A stretch of DNA of 64,000 bases from Symbiodinium natans (lineage: Eukaryota; Sar; Dinophyceae; Suessiales; Symbiodiniaceae). This document shows positions 13,623 through 25,552 of this stretch, piece after piece. Every line of letters begins with the position of its first letter. The first letter of the stretch is position 1. Under the pieces are notes generated by a model, which saw nothing but the letters and a program-made list of their open reading frames with translations, had not been told where the DNA came from and did no database searches. The position numbers were made by a program, and so were the translations under genes. The stretch lies in the NCBI GenBank assembly GCA_905221605.1, contig CAJNDS010002211.1:167501-231500 (forward strand). Reading direction: 5' to 3'.

Positions 13623-13732
13623 TGTCATGCCAACGCCTCAGTGATTATCTGGCCGCACAGTGACGTCCTGCGCCAGACCTGGGCTCATCAACCCAGCACC
13701 CAACTTCGGTTGGAAAAGACGTGGACACCTCA

Positions 13733-13797
13733 GGGGTTTAGGGTTTAGGGTTTAGATGGGTGTAGGGTTTAGGGTTTAGGGTTTAGGGTTTAGGGTC
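13733..13797 (+). repeat. TTTAGGG array
   Basis: About eight units, interrupted by TTTAGATGGGTGTAGGG. Confidence 0.85.
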
Positions 13798-13868
13798 AGG
13801 ACGTGCTGGATTCTTGGCTTCATCTTCCGGATTTCGCAAGATACCCGTGTTGGGCTCTGCTGGACTAT

Positions 13869-14001
13869 GTGGGGGTTTCCGAAATTAGGGGCACCTTACT
13901 GGGGGGAACCCTACTAATTGGGGGTCTATATCCCTAAACCCTAAAGCCTAAACCCTAAAGCCTAAACTCTAAACCCTAAACCCTAAACCCCAAAACCCCC
14001 C
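13869..14001. mobile_element. TIR-like element carrying a telomere-like array
   Basis: Begins GGGGGTTTCCGAAATTAGGGG and ends with AAACCCCAAAACCCCCC after CCCTAAA-type repeats at 13,930-13,990. The right end is less clear than in other copies. Confidence 0.35.
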
Positions 14002-15077
14002 ATGTTTGGCTCTTCCGAGGGACAACTGGCATGCTGGGGTCGGCCGCGCGACGCTGACCAAGTCGGTGGAGCAGGCGGGGCCACAAGAAGAAATTTGGGA
14101 TGTTCCCCCTCATACAAACAGTCCTAAGTAGGGATTAGTGGGGTTACTATAATCCCCATTAATTAAGGACTGGGCACCCGCTGCCGGCACCCAACTTGCA
14201 AGTTGCGAGGGTCGTGCTGAGCACCAAGACTTTTTGCCAGTTCCAGGCTGCCATATCAAGGGGAAGTGTAGCTGCACAGTCGACATGCTCCTCTCCCCTC
14301 TGCAGGCCACTGGTCGCAGCTGCCTCTTTCGCATCGAGCGCGCGGGGCTGCGGGACTATGGTGGTGCAGTGCCGCTCCCTTAAACTTTACGCCGCCGCAC
14401 ATGTACTGCCGCAAACATGCCCTGGGTATCCCTGGGTATCAGTTGCCGACGTTTCCAGGCAAAAGCTCGAGCGTGTCGTGATTATGGAGCCGCAGAGTGT
14501 AATGGTTCATAATGGTTCATCTGCGTTGACGCTTGATTTTCAGGTGTTGACGACAATTGACGGCATCCAAAACGGCATAGGCGTTGACGTTGGCGTCCGT
14601 TTGGGCGTGATAGTTGCCAGATAGTCTGCGTGAAATAAAGAGGCCAGGAAGTCACAAACATGCACTATGGGAACCAGACACGACTCTGGAACAGTTTCCG
14701 AATAGCACTTTCCTTTCATCTTCGTCAACAGCCCGCAAAGTAACATGGCTCTTTCTCCTGAGGTTGCGTGAGCCCATCCTCGCAATGGCCCCAGCCTGCT
14801 GCTTTTTCCAGCGAGGTCTATCGGTTAGAAGGTGTTGGATGAAGACTGGGAGGAGGCGGTGTGTTGGTTCTTGGGCACACCTGCGAAGTCTTGAGATCTG
14901 CATCCAAAAGCTGTGCAAGTTCTTCGGGTGGACAGCCTTCGTCACACACGCAGACAGCACCTGCGTATACCTGCGTGGTTCTGAGGTTCGCTAGTGTGAG
15001 CGCAGAGCCAAGATGATTGAGAGCCCAGTTGGCGACAGACCCTGCCCACGGGGTTGCAGGGGTTGCCGTGGGATGGT
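14002..15077. other. No gene recognised
   Basis: Overlapping ORFs up to 142 residues on the plus strand (14,196-14,624) without a recognisable domain. Confidence 0.35.
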
Positions 15078-15172
15078 CCCTAAACCCTAAACCCTAAACC
15101 CTAAACCCCAAACCCTGAACATCCCTAAACCCTAAACCCTATACCCTCAACCCTAAAACTCCCTAAACCATA
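15078..15172 (-). repeat. CCCTAAA array, degenerate end
   Basis: Four clean units, then diverged CCCTAAA words. Confidence 0.8.
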
Positions 15173-15271
15173 GAGTTGGGTGAGCGTTGCATCTGGTTCT
15201 GGTTTGCGCTCTGTGGTCCGTAGCCCAGATGTGGGGAGGCTGGGCAAGGAACAAAAAAGGTGTGCCAATGC

Positions 15272-15335
15272 AGGGTTTAGGGTTTAGGGTTTAGGGTTTA
15301 GGGTTTAGGGTTTAGGGTTTAGGGTTTAGGGTTGA
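15272..15335 (+). repeat. TTTAGGG array
   Basis: Nine clean units on the opposite strand to the array 100 bp upstream. Confidence 0.9.
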
Positions 15336-16971
15336 AGGTTTAAGTGAGGTTGTGAAAGAGAGCCGCAGATGGCAGTTCAGTGAGGAGTGGTCCCGAGGAG
15401 TGGCTGAGCTTGTACGAACGTAGGGAGTACCTTGGTGGTGCCCCAGCATCGATGATCCAAGAGCCTGGTGCAGCCATTCAGTTTTAAAAGACAGGAGCAC
15501 GCTTCCTTCAACATGTGGCTTCTGCAAGCACTCGGTTTTCTTGGTGCATGTGCGCGTGTGCGCTTAGATCGAGAACGCCGGAGTAGCAAGAATGGCTGGC
15601 GGATAGGACGTGCTTCTTACACCTGCACCGCTACGAGAGCAGGGTTGTGGCTTCCACAATGGAGTCCAGCAAGCCCTTACCAGCGCTCATGCCGCCCCGC
15701 TTGTCCACCGCGCTTTGGCATCCTTCGCACAGGTGGGGACTCTGTGACCGCTCTACTTTGGAGCCCTAGCAGTAGCAGGCCGAAAAAATGGTCGTAAGAT
15801 GGCAAAGATCTCTCAAAGTGTTGAGCTGAATGCACAAAGGGCTTCTCTCAGTGGAAGAGCCTGGAGACGATTCGACGAGTCGACAAGTTGAGCCCTTTGC
15901 TTTCTTGCCCCTCCCGAAGGAGCGATAGCCCACTTGTGCTGTCAGGGGGCATGAGGAGTTTCGTTTTTGAGACGCTTCCTAAGCCCGTAACGTGAGTCTC
16001 CTCGATCCTCACATCTTGGCCAGTCGTCAAACCTCAAACCAAAGCCATTCCCCAATCCTTAAGTATCAGAGAAGCATCAGGTGTTTTGAACGGCCAGGTA
16101 TGCTTCAACAGGAGTTGCGTCTCCTTGAAATGCTTTGGCAGGCAAACGTACGTGAGCGCAGTTATCCTGCGGATATGATCGAGGCTGGACGAGTTGAGAT
16201 AGCAACAGCATGCCGAAAGAATCGTCGCAATATCATACTGTTCCGTTGCTGCTTGAGGTTTGCTGCCACAGCGCGGACTTGTCAGCTCCAATCGAGACGG
16301 CAGCGTTGTCAGCTGAGGTCGCACTGTTGTGACAATGGCATGTACATGTATGCATAGCATGTCTCACGGCCACTACTGACGGCATTTTACGCCTAAACGT
16401 CAGCACTTGCCAGGTCGAGCTGGACGGTTTCGTGATAGGCGCTGATCTTGCTGAGAGACTCATCCACGCATGCCTGAAAGCGGATGAAAGCTGGACGATT
16501 GCACTGGGCAACTTGCACAAATGACACAAGCACATCAGCACTCAGGACCGTGACTCCAAAGATTGACCGGCTCTGCCTCCAAAGAAATCGGCTTCCCCAA
16601 ATTCCGCCAAGCCTCTCTCTGCAGGCCGTACACAGCCATGCGCTGCGCCCAGGACACAGTTCAGCCACGGCACAAGCCAAAGTAGAATCCAGACATGGTC
16701 CCGGCGTAGCAGTGTGTACAAGTAGGTGGGATGCGATTGATGTCGCATGAACCCCTATACTCATGAATTCGACTTGTCCGTCAGTCGCCGGGTGAGTACT
16801 CAGCGTTCACACGTGCAGTCTGCATTGCATCATCCGCACGCATCAAAATGGGCATTAAAATTCCCCATGCTGCATAAGAGCTCCTCTTCGACACAAATCA
16901 AGACGTTTCTCAGCACCGCAGTGAAACACAATAAAGCTTGGCATGTAGACCCGGAAACAACGGTTTCATCG
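15336..16971. other. No gene recognised
   Basis: Frames up to 123 residues on both strands, none with motifs. Confidence 0.35.
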
Positions 16972-17110
16972 GGGGTTTCCGAGATTACGGGGAGCCTGGT
17001 TTGGGGTCCGTTTTCAGAAAATCCGAATCTAACCCTAAACCCTAAACCCTAAACCCTAAACCCTAAACCCTAAACCCTATTTTGGGCGGTCCCCTATTTC
17101 CGCAAAGCCC
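16972..17110. mobile_element. TIR element carrying a telomere-like array
   Basis: Left end GGGGGTTTCCGAGATTACGG, right end CCCCTATTTCCGCAAAGCCC, inverted to each other. Between them lies (CCCTAAA)n at 17,033-17,080. Confidence 0.45.
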
Positions 17111-17199
17111 CCCCACCCCCCCCCATGTGCACAGACATCTCTCAAGGCCCAGCTCCAGGGCCCAGGTCCCAGCCCAGCTGGGAGGCTCCTGGGATTGCT

Positions 17200-17375
17200 T
17201 ATACTACGAATTCTAATTCTAATAATAATGATAATAATAATAGTTCCAATAAAAATACTAAATAATAATAAGAAGAATAAAATACTAACAATAATAAGAA
17301 GAAGAATACGAACAATAACAATAGTATTAATATTCATAAATATGAATCATAACAATAATAATAATGATAACAATA
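17200..17375. repeat. AAT/AATA-rich low complexity
   Basis: Irregular AATAATAAT and AGAAGAAT. Confidence 0.8.
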
Positions 17376-17599
17376 CTGGGGCTTGTCTGGAGGGTTCGGA
17401 CCTTGGGAAGAGGTTGCGAGTTCTTTGGGGAGGCGCTTTTCTTCATGGGCAGCGCCTAAGGCGCAGAGAACGTTGAAGTTGCTAGAGGGTTTCGCGGCTC
17501 TCGAGGTCTCGTGGATCCAGATTCGGGGTTTCGGGCTTGGTAGGGTGTAGCTGGACCCGAAAGGCCCAGCACCTTCTGGCGGCCTTCACGAATGCAGTA

Positions 17600-17643
17600 A
17601 CCCTAAATCCTAAACCCTAAACCCTAAACCCTAAACCCTAGAC
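17600..17643 (-). repeat. Short CCCTAAA array
   Basis: Six units. Confidence 0.8.
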
Positions 17644-18322
17644 CCCAAGTCACTGAGTCGTTGAGAGATATTCCTTTATGCCCTTCCCAGGAGCGCTTTC
17701 CCGTGATGGGCACGGGCCGGTGGATGACATTGCGTGTGCTAGTGCGCCCCGCCAAACTTACGCAGATCTGAAGAGTTGGAGGATAGAGTTTGTAAACGCT
17801 CTCGTATAATCTTGCTTGGCTGGTTTCTGTGCAGGCAAGGCTCACCACATGCAGCTGGCGGCAGTAGCAATCTGAACCTCCTGAGGTGTAGCACATTCAT
17901 CTTAATATGATGGTGTCACTGGGGGTGGGGCTGTGCCATAGGATTCGAGGTTGTGCGCTCGAAAGATGTAAATTCGCTGCGGAGAGGGAGGCACACACAC
18001 ACACACCAGCAGCGCACCGGAATCCATTAGTCACTCGAGTATCTCGAGTCAACAGGACTCGGCTCGGCCCCTCGGCCCAAACTGCGTGCAACATGCGGCA
18101 CATGGCTTCATGTAAAGCTGTCATTCTGAAAACCCCCCAACACCATGAGACCATGATCGTTAAGTCACAAAAAAAGAAGAGCTTTCGAAACGCCCTCTAG
18201 CGGCCCTAGATGGCTCTTTTTGCAATCCTGCAAGGTTCATGGGCTCTCTCGCTTCCACTTCGCGAGGGCATGTAGTGATTCGATCGTTTGCTGATCTCCC
18301 GGTTAGCTGGAGGTGATCGCTG
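17644..18322. other. Upstream region of the NXPE-like gene
   Basis: No ORF of note. A short (AC)n at 17,993-18,005 and CTCGAGTATCTCGAG near 18,035. Dinoflagellates usually lack TATA boxes and none is evident. Confidence 0.35.
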
Positions 18323-20119
18323 ATGCTGACTGTGCGGATAGCATCCATTGTGTGTTTCAGCACCGCCGCTCTTGTGGCACTTGTGTCTATATGGCAGAGC
18401 CGGGGTGAGGTCGTGGGCCTGACTCTTCATCACCGCAATGTGCCGAGAACGAGGCCGTGGCAGCCGGACGTGTGCACCACACCGTGCCCCTCCACGCCTC
18501 CGCTCAGAATCTGGAAGCCTTGGCTGAACATGATGACCAGGCATGATCTGCAGGTGCTGTGGCCTAGCAATGGCAATGGCACGAAGGAGGTTCTGATTGA
18601 CGAGGAGGTCAGGGTGACAATCCAGACCTTGGAGACTGTTTCATTGAAGGGCGCACCTTTTGTCTTTGCCTGGATCCATTCTGAGGATGGGGACGTTCTC
18701 AGTGCCGAGGCTGCTGTGCCCAAGGTACTGGGGCTTCAAATTTCCGCATGGACGGTGGCCTTCCGACTTGCGGATCCAGGCGCGTATGCGGTACATTTTC
18801 TGGCTGTGACCGCGCCGCCATACGGTAGCCCACCAGATCCCAGAGCCTACAGAATCGAGCGCCTCAAGGGCAGTCCCTACATGCTCCAGGCGTCCCAGTT
18901 GGGTGTTGACGGTAGCAAGTTGGCATCCTTCAACGTGAGCCACCTTCCCAAACGCCGGTGCCAGTTGGGACTGGACGAGCTAAGGGGGCGATGGATTCGG
19001 AGCACACTTGTGAGTGAGCCCTCTCGATGTTTGAGTTTGGGATGCCCCAGGGACGGTTGGACCTATGTATCAGGCACATGCTTCTGGAACGTGTACAGTC
19101 AAGCAGACATCCAACAGCTCGCCGACGTGGTCGACTCAGGTGGTAAGCACTTGTCCCTGGTTGCTGCAGGGAGTTCCGTTCTTCGTGGGAGCCTTCAAAG
19201 TTTGCTGGATGCCCTGGTCCCCAATGCCTGGGAGACTTTCGCGGGGGTGCCAAGCATCCCCGGCCAAGGCACAACCGTTAAATGCTGGGGCTGGCTCGAA
19301 TACGAAATGGACAACCTCCACCTGGCCTTCCAGGACTGGCGCTTGCCCAGCTACGAGCGCTCAGACCGTGCCCTCGCCGCGCAGAGGATTCAGAAGACGT
19401 TGAGGGAAGACCATGATGTCCTCGTCATTGAACTGGGGTTCAATGTGCATTCCGATGAAAGAGGCTTGGACCATGAGCTGAGTTCTTTCTGGAGTCCCAT
19501 CTTCCAGGCGACGCTGCCCACTCTAAGGGGGAAGGTCTTCCTGTTCCTGGGCCTCTACAGCCCCTTCAACTTTGAAGTTTGCACGGCAAAGCAGTGTGCC
19601 ATCAGCCGGGCGCGGGCCGAATGGGCCAAACGGAGTGTCAAGAAGCTGCTCGCGTCCTGGCCGCGCGAAATCAGAGAGGCTTCCGAAGGCAAACTGTTGG
19701 TTGTGGACCCAGCGCCGATGGGACTTCCGCTGTTTTTTGATGGCGAAACACAGATGGGTTCCCGAATGCCCGCCTCACAGCATTGGCATCGATACGAAAG
19801 CTCGCAGAAGCCCGGGAGGAAGGTCTTCGGGGCGGCGGCTGATGTTGTCGGCCAGCTCTTCATCTCGGAGCTCCTGCGCGACAGGAAGTTTGAGGAGAGG
19901 CTGCCCCGCACTGAAGTACAGACCACGCGCGCCTGCGCCCAATGCCCGGAGAAGAGCTGCTGCCCATGGCGCCCTGTACCGCTGGAGTTAAACTACACAC
20001 TCGAGAAGGTTCAGGTCCTGACTCAGTTCACAACTTGGGCCCAACTGCCCCTCGACGGCTGCGGTCGCATGGATCGAAAAGCTTGTCTCCCTGCAAGGTC
20101 CTGGGGTGTGGGCTTCTAG
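18323..20119 (+). CDS. NXPE/PC-esterase-like type II membrane protein
   Basis: Intact 598-residue ORF with a true ATG and no interruption, the clearest host-type gene here. Residues about 5-24 form a hydrophobic segment after a short basic N-terminus, suggesting a signal anchor with a Golgi/ER-lumenal body. Residues about 70-190 look like an Ig/filamin-type domain. A cysteine-containing C-x-x-G-x-W-like region then leads to LSLVAAGSSVLRGSL, which lines up with the GDS-x-x-R block of SGNH/PC-esterases. This order (filamin-like then PC-esterase) is that of NXPE proteins. The usual GDS reads GSS, keeping the serine but losing the aspartate, so activity is uncertain. C-terminal cysteines include CAQCPEKSCC. 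The last 20 residues may be intron read-through: a pyrimidine-rich stretch ending CAG at 20,192-20,194 precedes about 180 bp of further open sequence, but I could not find an in-phase junction. Family call is by motif only. Confidence 0.6.
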   Translation: MLTVRIASIVCFSTAALVALVSIWQSRGEVVGLTLHHRNVPRTRPWQPDVCTTPCPSTPPLRIWKPWLNMMTRHDLQVLWPSNGNGTKEVLIDEEVRVTIQTLETVSLKGAPFVFAWIHSEDGDVLSAEAAVPKVLGLQISAWTVAFRLADPGAYAVHFLAVTAPPYGSPPDPRAYRIERLKGSPYMLQASQLGVDGSKLASFNVSHLPKRRCQLGLDELRGRWIRSTLVSEPSRCLSLGCPRDGWTYVSGTCFWNVYSQADIQQLADVVDSGGKHLSLVAAGSSVLRGSLQSLLDALVPNAWETFAGVPSIPGQGTTVKCWGWLEYEMDNLHLAFQDWRLPSYERSDRALAAQRIQKTLREDHDVLVIELGFNVHSDERGLDHELSSFWSPIFQATLPTLRGKVFLFLGLYSPFNFEVCTAKQCAISRARAEWAKRSVKKLLASWPREIREASEGKLLVVDPAPMGLPLFFDGETQMGSRMPASQHWHRYESSQKPGRKVFGAAADVVGQLFISELLRDRKFEERLPRTEVQTTRACAQCPEKSCCPWRPVPLELNYTLEKVQVLTQFTTWAQLPLDGCGRMDRKACLPARSWGVGF

Positions 20120-20807
20120 AGACGCAGGTGACACAAGAGGCGAAAGGCAAGGGCCAGATTCCAATCCGATCTGGGCGCCTTTTTTTCGCGCCAGGACCCC
20201 AACATGATCGGGGAGTCCCGGTTCGACCTCCAGGCGCCCAAAGGGTGGGGGGAAGATCTCTTCGGTCTGGAGTTGAGCATCGAGTTGCAGGCATTCATCT
20301 CGCAGCAGAGGGAAGGCTTGAGCCTCAGTACAGCATACTCGGCATGTTCCGCGCCCTCTCGGCGGACTTGCTTCTAGCAGACCCCCCAATCCCAGAAGTA
20401 TAGATGTGGGCCCTCTGGACCCCTCTATTGTGTTGGTCACACAAGGGCCGCTGCACTGGCTCATGTCTGGGCTTGCTTGATACGCAAGGCCAAAAACAGG
20501 CGTCGTCGCTGCTGCGTGGTGAAGCCCTGGCGTGGGCCTGAGAGATGCAGAGACATTGGTGCGAAGCGACATTAGTGCTGTCGTGAAGTGTGCAAACCTG
20601 TCACAGAAAGAGTCAGCAAGCACTCCCTTTGAGATCCTTTGAGACTTGAGTTGCGCTTGGTTATGGCCCCAGGCAATAGGAAGCGTCCCATTGTTCTGAA
20701 GTGGCCCCTTCAAAGGTTGGAACCATTTGGGCCTCCGTTCAGCCGCTTTCTTCGCCTTCGCGTGCCAAGACAACAGCAGCTCGGCTTGTTGCTGGGTTTA
20801 CGCCCAA
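20120..20807. other. Downstream region of the NXPE-like gene
   Basis: TTTTTTTCGCGCCAG (20,180-20,194) looks like a 3' splice site followed by open sequence, a possible extra exon. A 261-residue antisense frame here is most likely a shadow. Confidence 0.3.
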
Positions 20808-20903
20808 TGTAACATAATATTATAATATAGCATCATATATTATATAAAATATAATATAATATGATATAGTATAATATAGTAAATATCATATAATCATATA
20901 GGC
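20808..20903. repeat. ATATAAT-rich low complexity
   Basis: Irregular ATATAATATAAT. Confidence 0.85.
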
Positions 20904-21544
20904 GTCAGGTGCTCTGCTCAGATCTGAGGCTGAAACTCCAACACTGAGCCAACAGCTGCAAATCTTGCGCCGGAATCTTAGAGACGCAGAACGACCAAGA
21001 TTTCACACAGCTGGACTGTCATTGACTGCACAGGTGGGACCCTCAAGTGCGTAAGAGCTCTACGGTCTGCTTCGGCCTTCTGAGCCCGAGGACAGGGCTC
21101 CTCATCGTCCCAGTCTCCTGGATCGAAGCTGTCCAATGGCTCGCAGCTGCGCTCGCCGGGCAGGCCGACAGTTGTGAGTTTGGGAAAGGCGCGTGTACCT
21201 AGCATACCCAGACCCCTGGCAGGATCCAAAACAGTCGAACCCCCAAATAGTACACTGTATACTAGTGTTGGGTCGTTCTTGGGACCCCTTGAGGGATCTA
21301 CTTTTCGGATGCTCCCAGCAGTCTGGGTGTACCCAGCAGCACACCAGCGTCAGACAGTCTTTGCAGGGTTTATAGGCCAGTCTCTGTGACTGAACGTTCA
21401 CTTCCGTAGGCAATGGTTCAAAACAGACCGCAATTAGAACCGTCTTGCAGCCAGAGTACTCAATGTTAGTTCCAGGAATTGCAGTTTGCAACTTTCAGTG
21501 GGGGGGGGGGGAGTTAAACGGTGGTTTGTCTGTCTTGGTTTGCA

Positions 21545-21716
21545 TGTATATATATATATATATATATATTTATACGTATATTCTTTTTCTATTAATGACT
21601 AATTACTATTATAATTCTTCTTCGTCTTCTTATTCTTATTGTTATGATTAGTTTTGATGATGATGATGATGATGATGATGAGGAGAATAAATAAATACAT
21701 AAATAAAATAAATAAA

Positions 21717-21796
<80 letters not shown>

Positions 21797-22373
21797 CATG
21801 TACATGTATATGTATATGTATATGTGTATATATATATATATATGCATTATTCCATTTCCTATTATTTATTGATTTTTACTTATTATAGTCATTGATTTAT
21901 TATTATTATTGTTACTATTGTTATTATTGTTATTGTTGTTATTATGTTATTATTGTTATTATTGTTATTATTGTTATTATTGTTATTATTGTTTATTATT
22001 GTTATTATTGTATTATTGTTATTATTGTTATTATTGGTTATTATTGTTATTATTGTTATATTGTTATATTGTTATTATTGTTATTCTTGTTATTCTTGTT
22101 ATTATTGTTATTATTGTTATTATTGTTATTATTGTTATTATTGTTATTATTGTTATTATTGTTATTATTGTTATTATTGTTATTATTGTTATTATTGTTA
22201 TTATTGTTATTATTGTTATTATTGTTATTATTGTTATTATTGTTATTATTGTTACTATGTATACATTTTTGTATATATATATATATGTATATATATATGT
22301 ATATATGTATATATGTATATATGTATATATGTATATATGTATATATGTATATATGTATATATGTATATATGTA

Positions 22374-22406
<33 letters not shown>

Positions 22407-22407
22407 C
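21545..22407. repeat. Compound AT-rich microsatellite
   Basis: Blocks in order: TA, GAT (21,656-21,682), GTATAT hexamers (21,717-21,820), TTATTG hexamers (21,900-22,250), TATATATG (22,262-22,406). Confidence 0.95.
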
Positions 22408-22529
22408 AAAAGGCGCCTCGGCTGCATCGCTTTCCCTTCGAGGGTCCAGGCCTCGGCAGCTTCTGCAGTGCAACGGACCAAACAAAGGGCTCCTTGCCCC
22501 AAACCCCCAAAAAGTTGCTGAGGAACACA

Positions 22530-22592
22530 GTTCGGGTTAAGGGTTTCGGGTTTCGGGCTTAGGGTTTCGGGTTTAGGGTTTAGGGCTTGGGG
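22530..22592 (+). repeat. TTTAGGG/TTTCGGG array
   Basis: Alternating TTTCGGG and TTTAGGG variants. Confidence 0.7.
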
Positions 22593-25179
22593 TTCAGAAT
22601 TCTGGGAGGATCCCTACAGGTAGCGCCCCCAAATAGTCCCCTATGCTCCTAATGGGTCATGCTTCGGAACCCTTAAGGGCATCGACTTCTTGGATCCTTC
22701 CAGGGGTCTGGGAAGGGAAAGTGCTGGTCTTGGGCATATGGCTGGCTAGCTACTGCAGCGTGCAGATATGGGGTTAAGGACTTCAGGGCTTTTGGCGAGG
22801 GCATATGGGCTCCTTAAGGGCGTTGGCGAGCGTACGCTGTTGGATGTCTTTGTAATAGTATTAGAACAAAACCTGCGGCCTGTCGCCTTAGGCCGGCCAA
22901 AGAAGTCCCATCCCCTGTGGAGGCGGGGCAGAGCACGCAAAGATTCCCCGAGACGCAAAAGAGCACCTCGCAGTGCAGTGCCGTGCAGGATCTGCCCCTC
23001 GAGTGTCAAGCCCGAGCCCAGTCATGCGCAGCAACACCCTGCTTGAGGACCACCGAAGCCCAAGCTTGCTACCGAACTCTCCCATATGCCCTGGGGCCCT
23101 GGGCATTGGGCATTATGTTCCCGGGATCAACGATGAAGCAAGATGCGATGCACCACTTTCGGCGAGGAGCGCCGGCCAGCGCCCTTGGGTCCGGCGGTCT
23201 TGACCGCCGCCGGGACGCCCCAGGCAGGACTGATGGCACTCACCATACTGAGTGCCGATCCCTGCCGTCGCGATGCAGCATAAGGTCAGATCCCGCCAAA
23301 GACCGTTGCTTCTGACGCAGTTTTGTTGCAGGCAAGTGCCAGTGGAACGCCGGGTACTTCGCGGTTCAAGGACGGCTGCGTCGCTGATTCCTTCATAAGC
23401 CACATACAAGCTCGATTCCTGCAGCGAAGGCGAACTCCGACCTAGACAGCGCCAGGCACTCTCAGATCTCAGGACGCGAAGGGAGGTTAAGGGTTGGTCT
23501 GACCTGACCGTCAAAAGCGATCATCTGCGAAGGGAGGCTGAATGCATGGCACCTCGAAGTTCATATTGACAAATTCATCTCCATGCAATGCAGCAGCCGT
23601 ATTCACGGCGGTTGCCGGAGTCTTACTCATCGCATTCTCTCATTTTGGGGCTTCTTCAGCTGGGTTTTTGTTGCAGTCAGCTCCTGCATTGGGGGAGAAG
23701 AGCTGCATGATACAACTTTGACGACGCTTGAATAACTGGCGTGAGGCAACACTAAAGGAGTCAATGGCAACAACGTGAGTATCGCATGATTGCTCTTGAC
23801 ATGGCATGGATGGTCGCATTGCACCACTGTGGTCTTGCAATTCAGTGATCTTGTGGGCGTCGATGCACGTGTCGGACGACACACGGGCGACCCCACTTCA
23901 CATTTCACCTCTAACACCTCTACGTGATCCGCCATGCTCATTGCGCTTTCATTGAAGGCTCATAGCAGAATCGTACTGCCACGCTCTGTATGCACGTTCC
24001 TGCGTGGCTCAGGGTCATCTAGTCCAATTGTTCAAACTTCGGAAGATGCAAAGCCGGTGCAATCTTTCAGTGGTTGTTGTAGCTACCAGAAGCCGGCGGC
24101 CGTGGGTAGATGGTGGCTGATAGAGACTGGTTGTCGAAAACTATAGTGGCATGCATTGAGACTAAGCTGCAAGCTTCAGGCGTAGCGCTCAGACTACTCC
24201 CTCTGCAAGCAGGGAAGAAAACTCAGTCGAGGAACGGAGTAGGAACTCACACGCTGTAGCTATAGTGGCATGCAGGAGAGTAGACAACAAGCCGGCGAGC
24301 ACTTGCTCCAAGCGAACCCCTGCAGCTCACCCCAACTTGCGAGGAGCGAGCCCTGCATCCGCCTCCACGGCGAGGGCGAGCCCCAACGCGCCGAGGCCTG
24401 CCAGGCCGGTGGCCGAGCACTGAAAGGGGGTTAAAGTTATTGAAGGTTTTGCAGAGTTAGGTGCCGGTTCAAGTTGACAATGCTCAAAGTTTCTGGTTGG
24501 CGTTCGGTCAGTGAATTTTTTTGCAGGGGCAGGCAGGCATCCACAGTCCAAAAATTGGGGCGGGACTGAGGGTTGATCAGTTAAAAAAGAGCTTGACCCG
24601 TAGCTGAGGAGGATCCCACGGTGTCACCTCAGCTAGTTTGCTTGTTCCCCCACAGCCCGATTCCCCGAACCCGACCGCCCGAAGTCTAAGATTCACAAAC
24701 CTGGGGCCCCCCAAAAAACATCAAAAGCCAAAGGCCCGAGACCACGAAAAGCCTCCCAAAGGTCACGCTCCAGCCTCTCCGCCGGCTCTGAGAAGTCGCC
24801 AGGCCTTCGTTCTCTCTACTGCGGGGGACCCTTAATTTTGACCCCCAAGTACTAGGATCCCCTTATCATAAGGACCCCAATAAGCTGCCCCCTAATGTCG
24901 TAAGCCCCCCAAATGAGGGCATTGCAAGGAGATTGCACCAGCAAAGACCTGTATGTGTGACCAGGCTCCAGGTTAAACTTCACGGAGAAGGCCCAAAGAG
25001 ACTTGGCCTGGCCCTTAGAATTTCTAGAGGAGCGTGTCGCGGCTGTGGCGTCACATCGCCCGGAACCCCCCACCCCCCTCCCGTGCGGAGCACTGGTTAT
25101 AACAAGCCAGGAGCAAGTAGTGAGTTTTCGACAGATGGTCGACAGTGCCCTGCAAGTAGTGTCACACTTCACATAATGT
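22593..25179. other. Gene-poor stretch
   Basis: Weak TIR-family words (22,620-22,710) and short ORFs without motifs. GCTATAGTGGCATGCA occurs near 24,140 and 24,260, a short direct repeat. Confidence 0.35.
24836..24918. mobile_element. Degenerate member of the GGGGGTTT TIR family
   Basis: Right end CCCCCTAATGTCGTAAGCCC is the inverted form of the family end. The centre has CTAGGATCC and AAGGACCCC. The left end is poorly preserved. Confidence 0.3.
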
Positions 25180-25279
25180 GGGTAGTTTTCTAAATTAGGG
25201 CCCTTTTTTGGGTACCCTTTATAAGGCGGCACCCTTTAAAAAGGATCCCAAAAAGGGACCCTAATGTAGAGAACTACTC
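25180..25279. mobile_element. Short TIR element (MITE-like)
   Basis: Inverted ends GGGTAGTTTTCTAAATTAGGG and CCCTAATGTAGAGAACTACTC, flanked by ATGT on both sides. The centre contains GGTACCCTTTATAAGG and AAAGGATCCCAAAA as in the kinase intron element. No coding. Confidence 0.55.
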
Positions 25280-25369
25280 ATGTGTCAGGTGGAGCTTATG
25301 CGGAGCAAGGACAGGCTCAGAGCGTATGCGGAGAGGCCATTCAAGGCCCGGTGGCTGAAACTTTCCTTG

Positions 25370-25552
25370 CCCCTAAACCCTAAACCCACAAACCCCAAAC
25401 CCTAAACCCTAAACCCTGAACCCAAAACCCACAAACCCCAAACCCCAAACCCTAAACCCTAAACCCTAAACCCTAAACCCTAAACCCTAAACCCTAAAAC
25501 CTAAAACCCTAAAACCCTAAAACCCTAAAACCCTAAATCCCTAAAACCCTGA
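25370..25552 (-). repeat. CCCTAAA array with CCCTAAAA tail
   Basis: CCCTAAA and ACCCAC variants on the left and a run of CCCTAAAA units on the right. Confidence 0.85.

Noticed and set aside
19988-20773. 261-residue minus-strand ORF
   Set aside because: Starts without ATG, overlaps the end of the NXPE-like gene antisense and has no motif.
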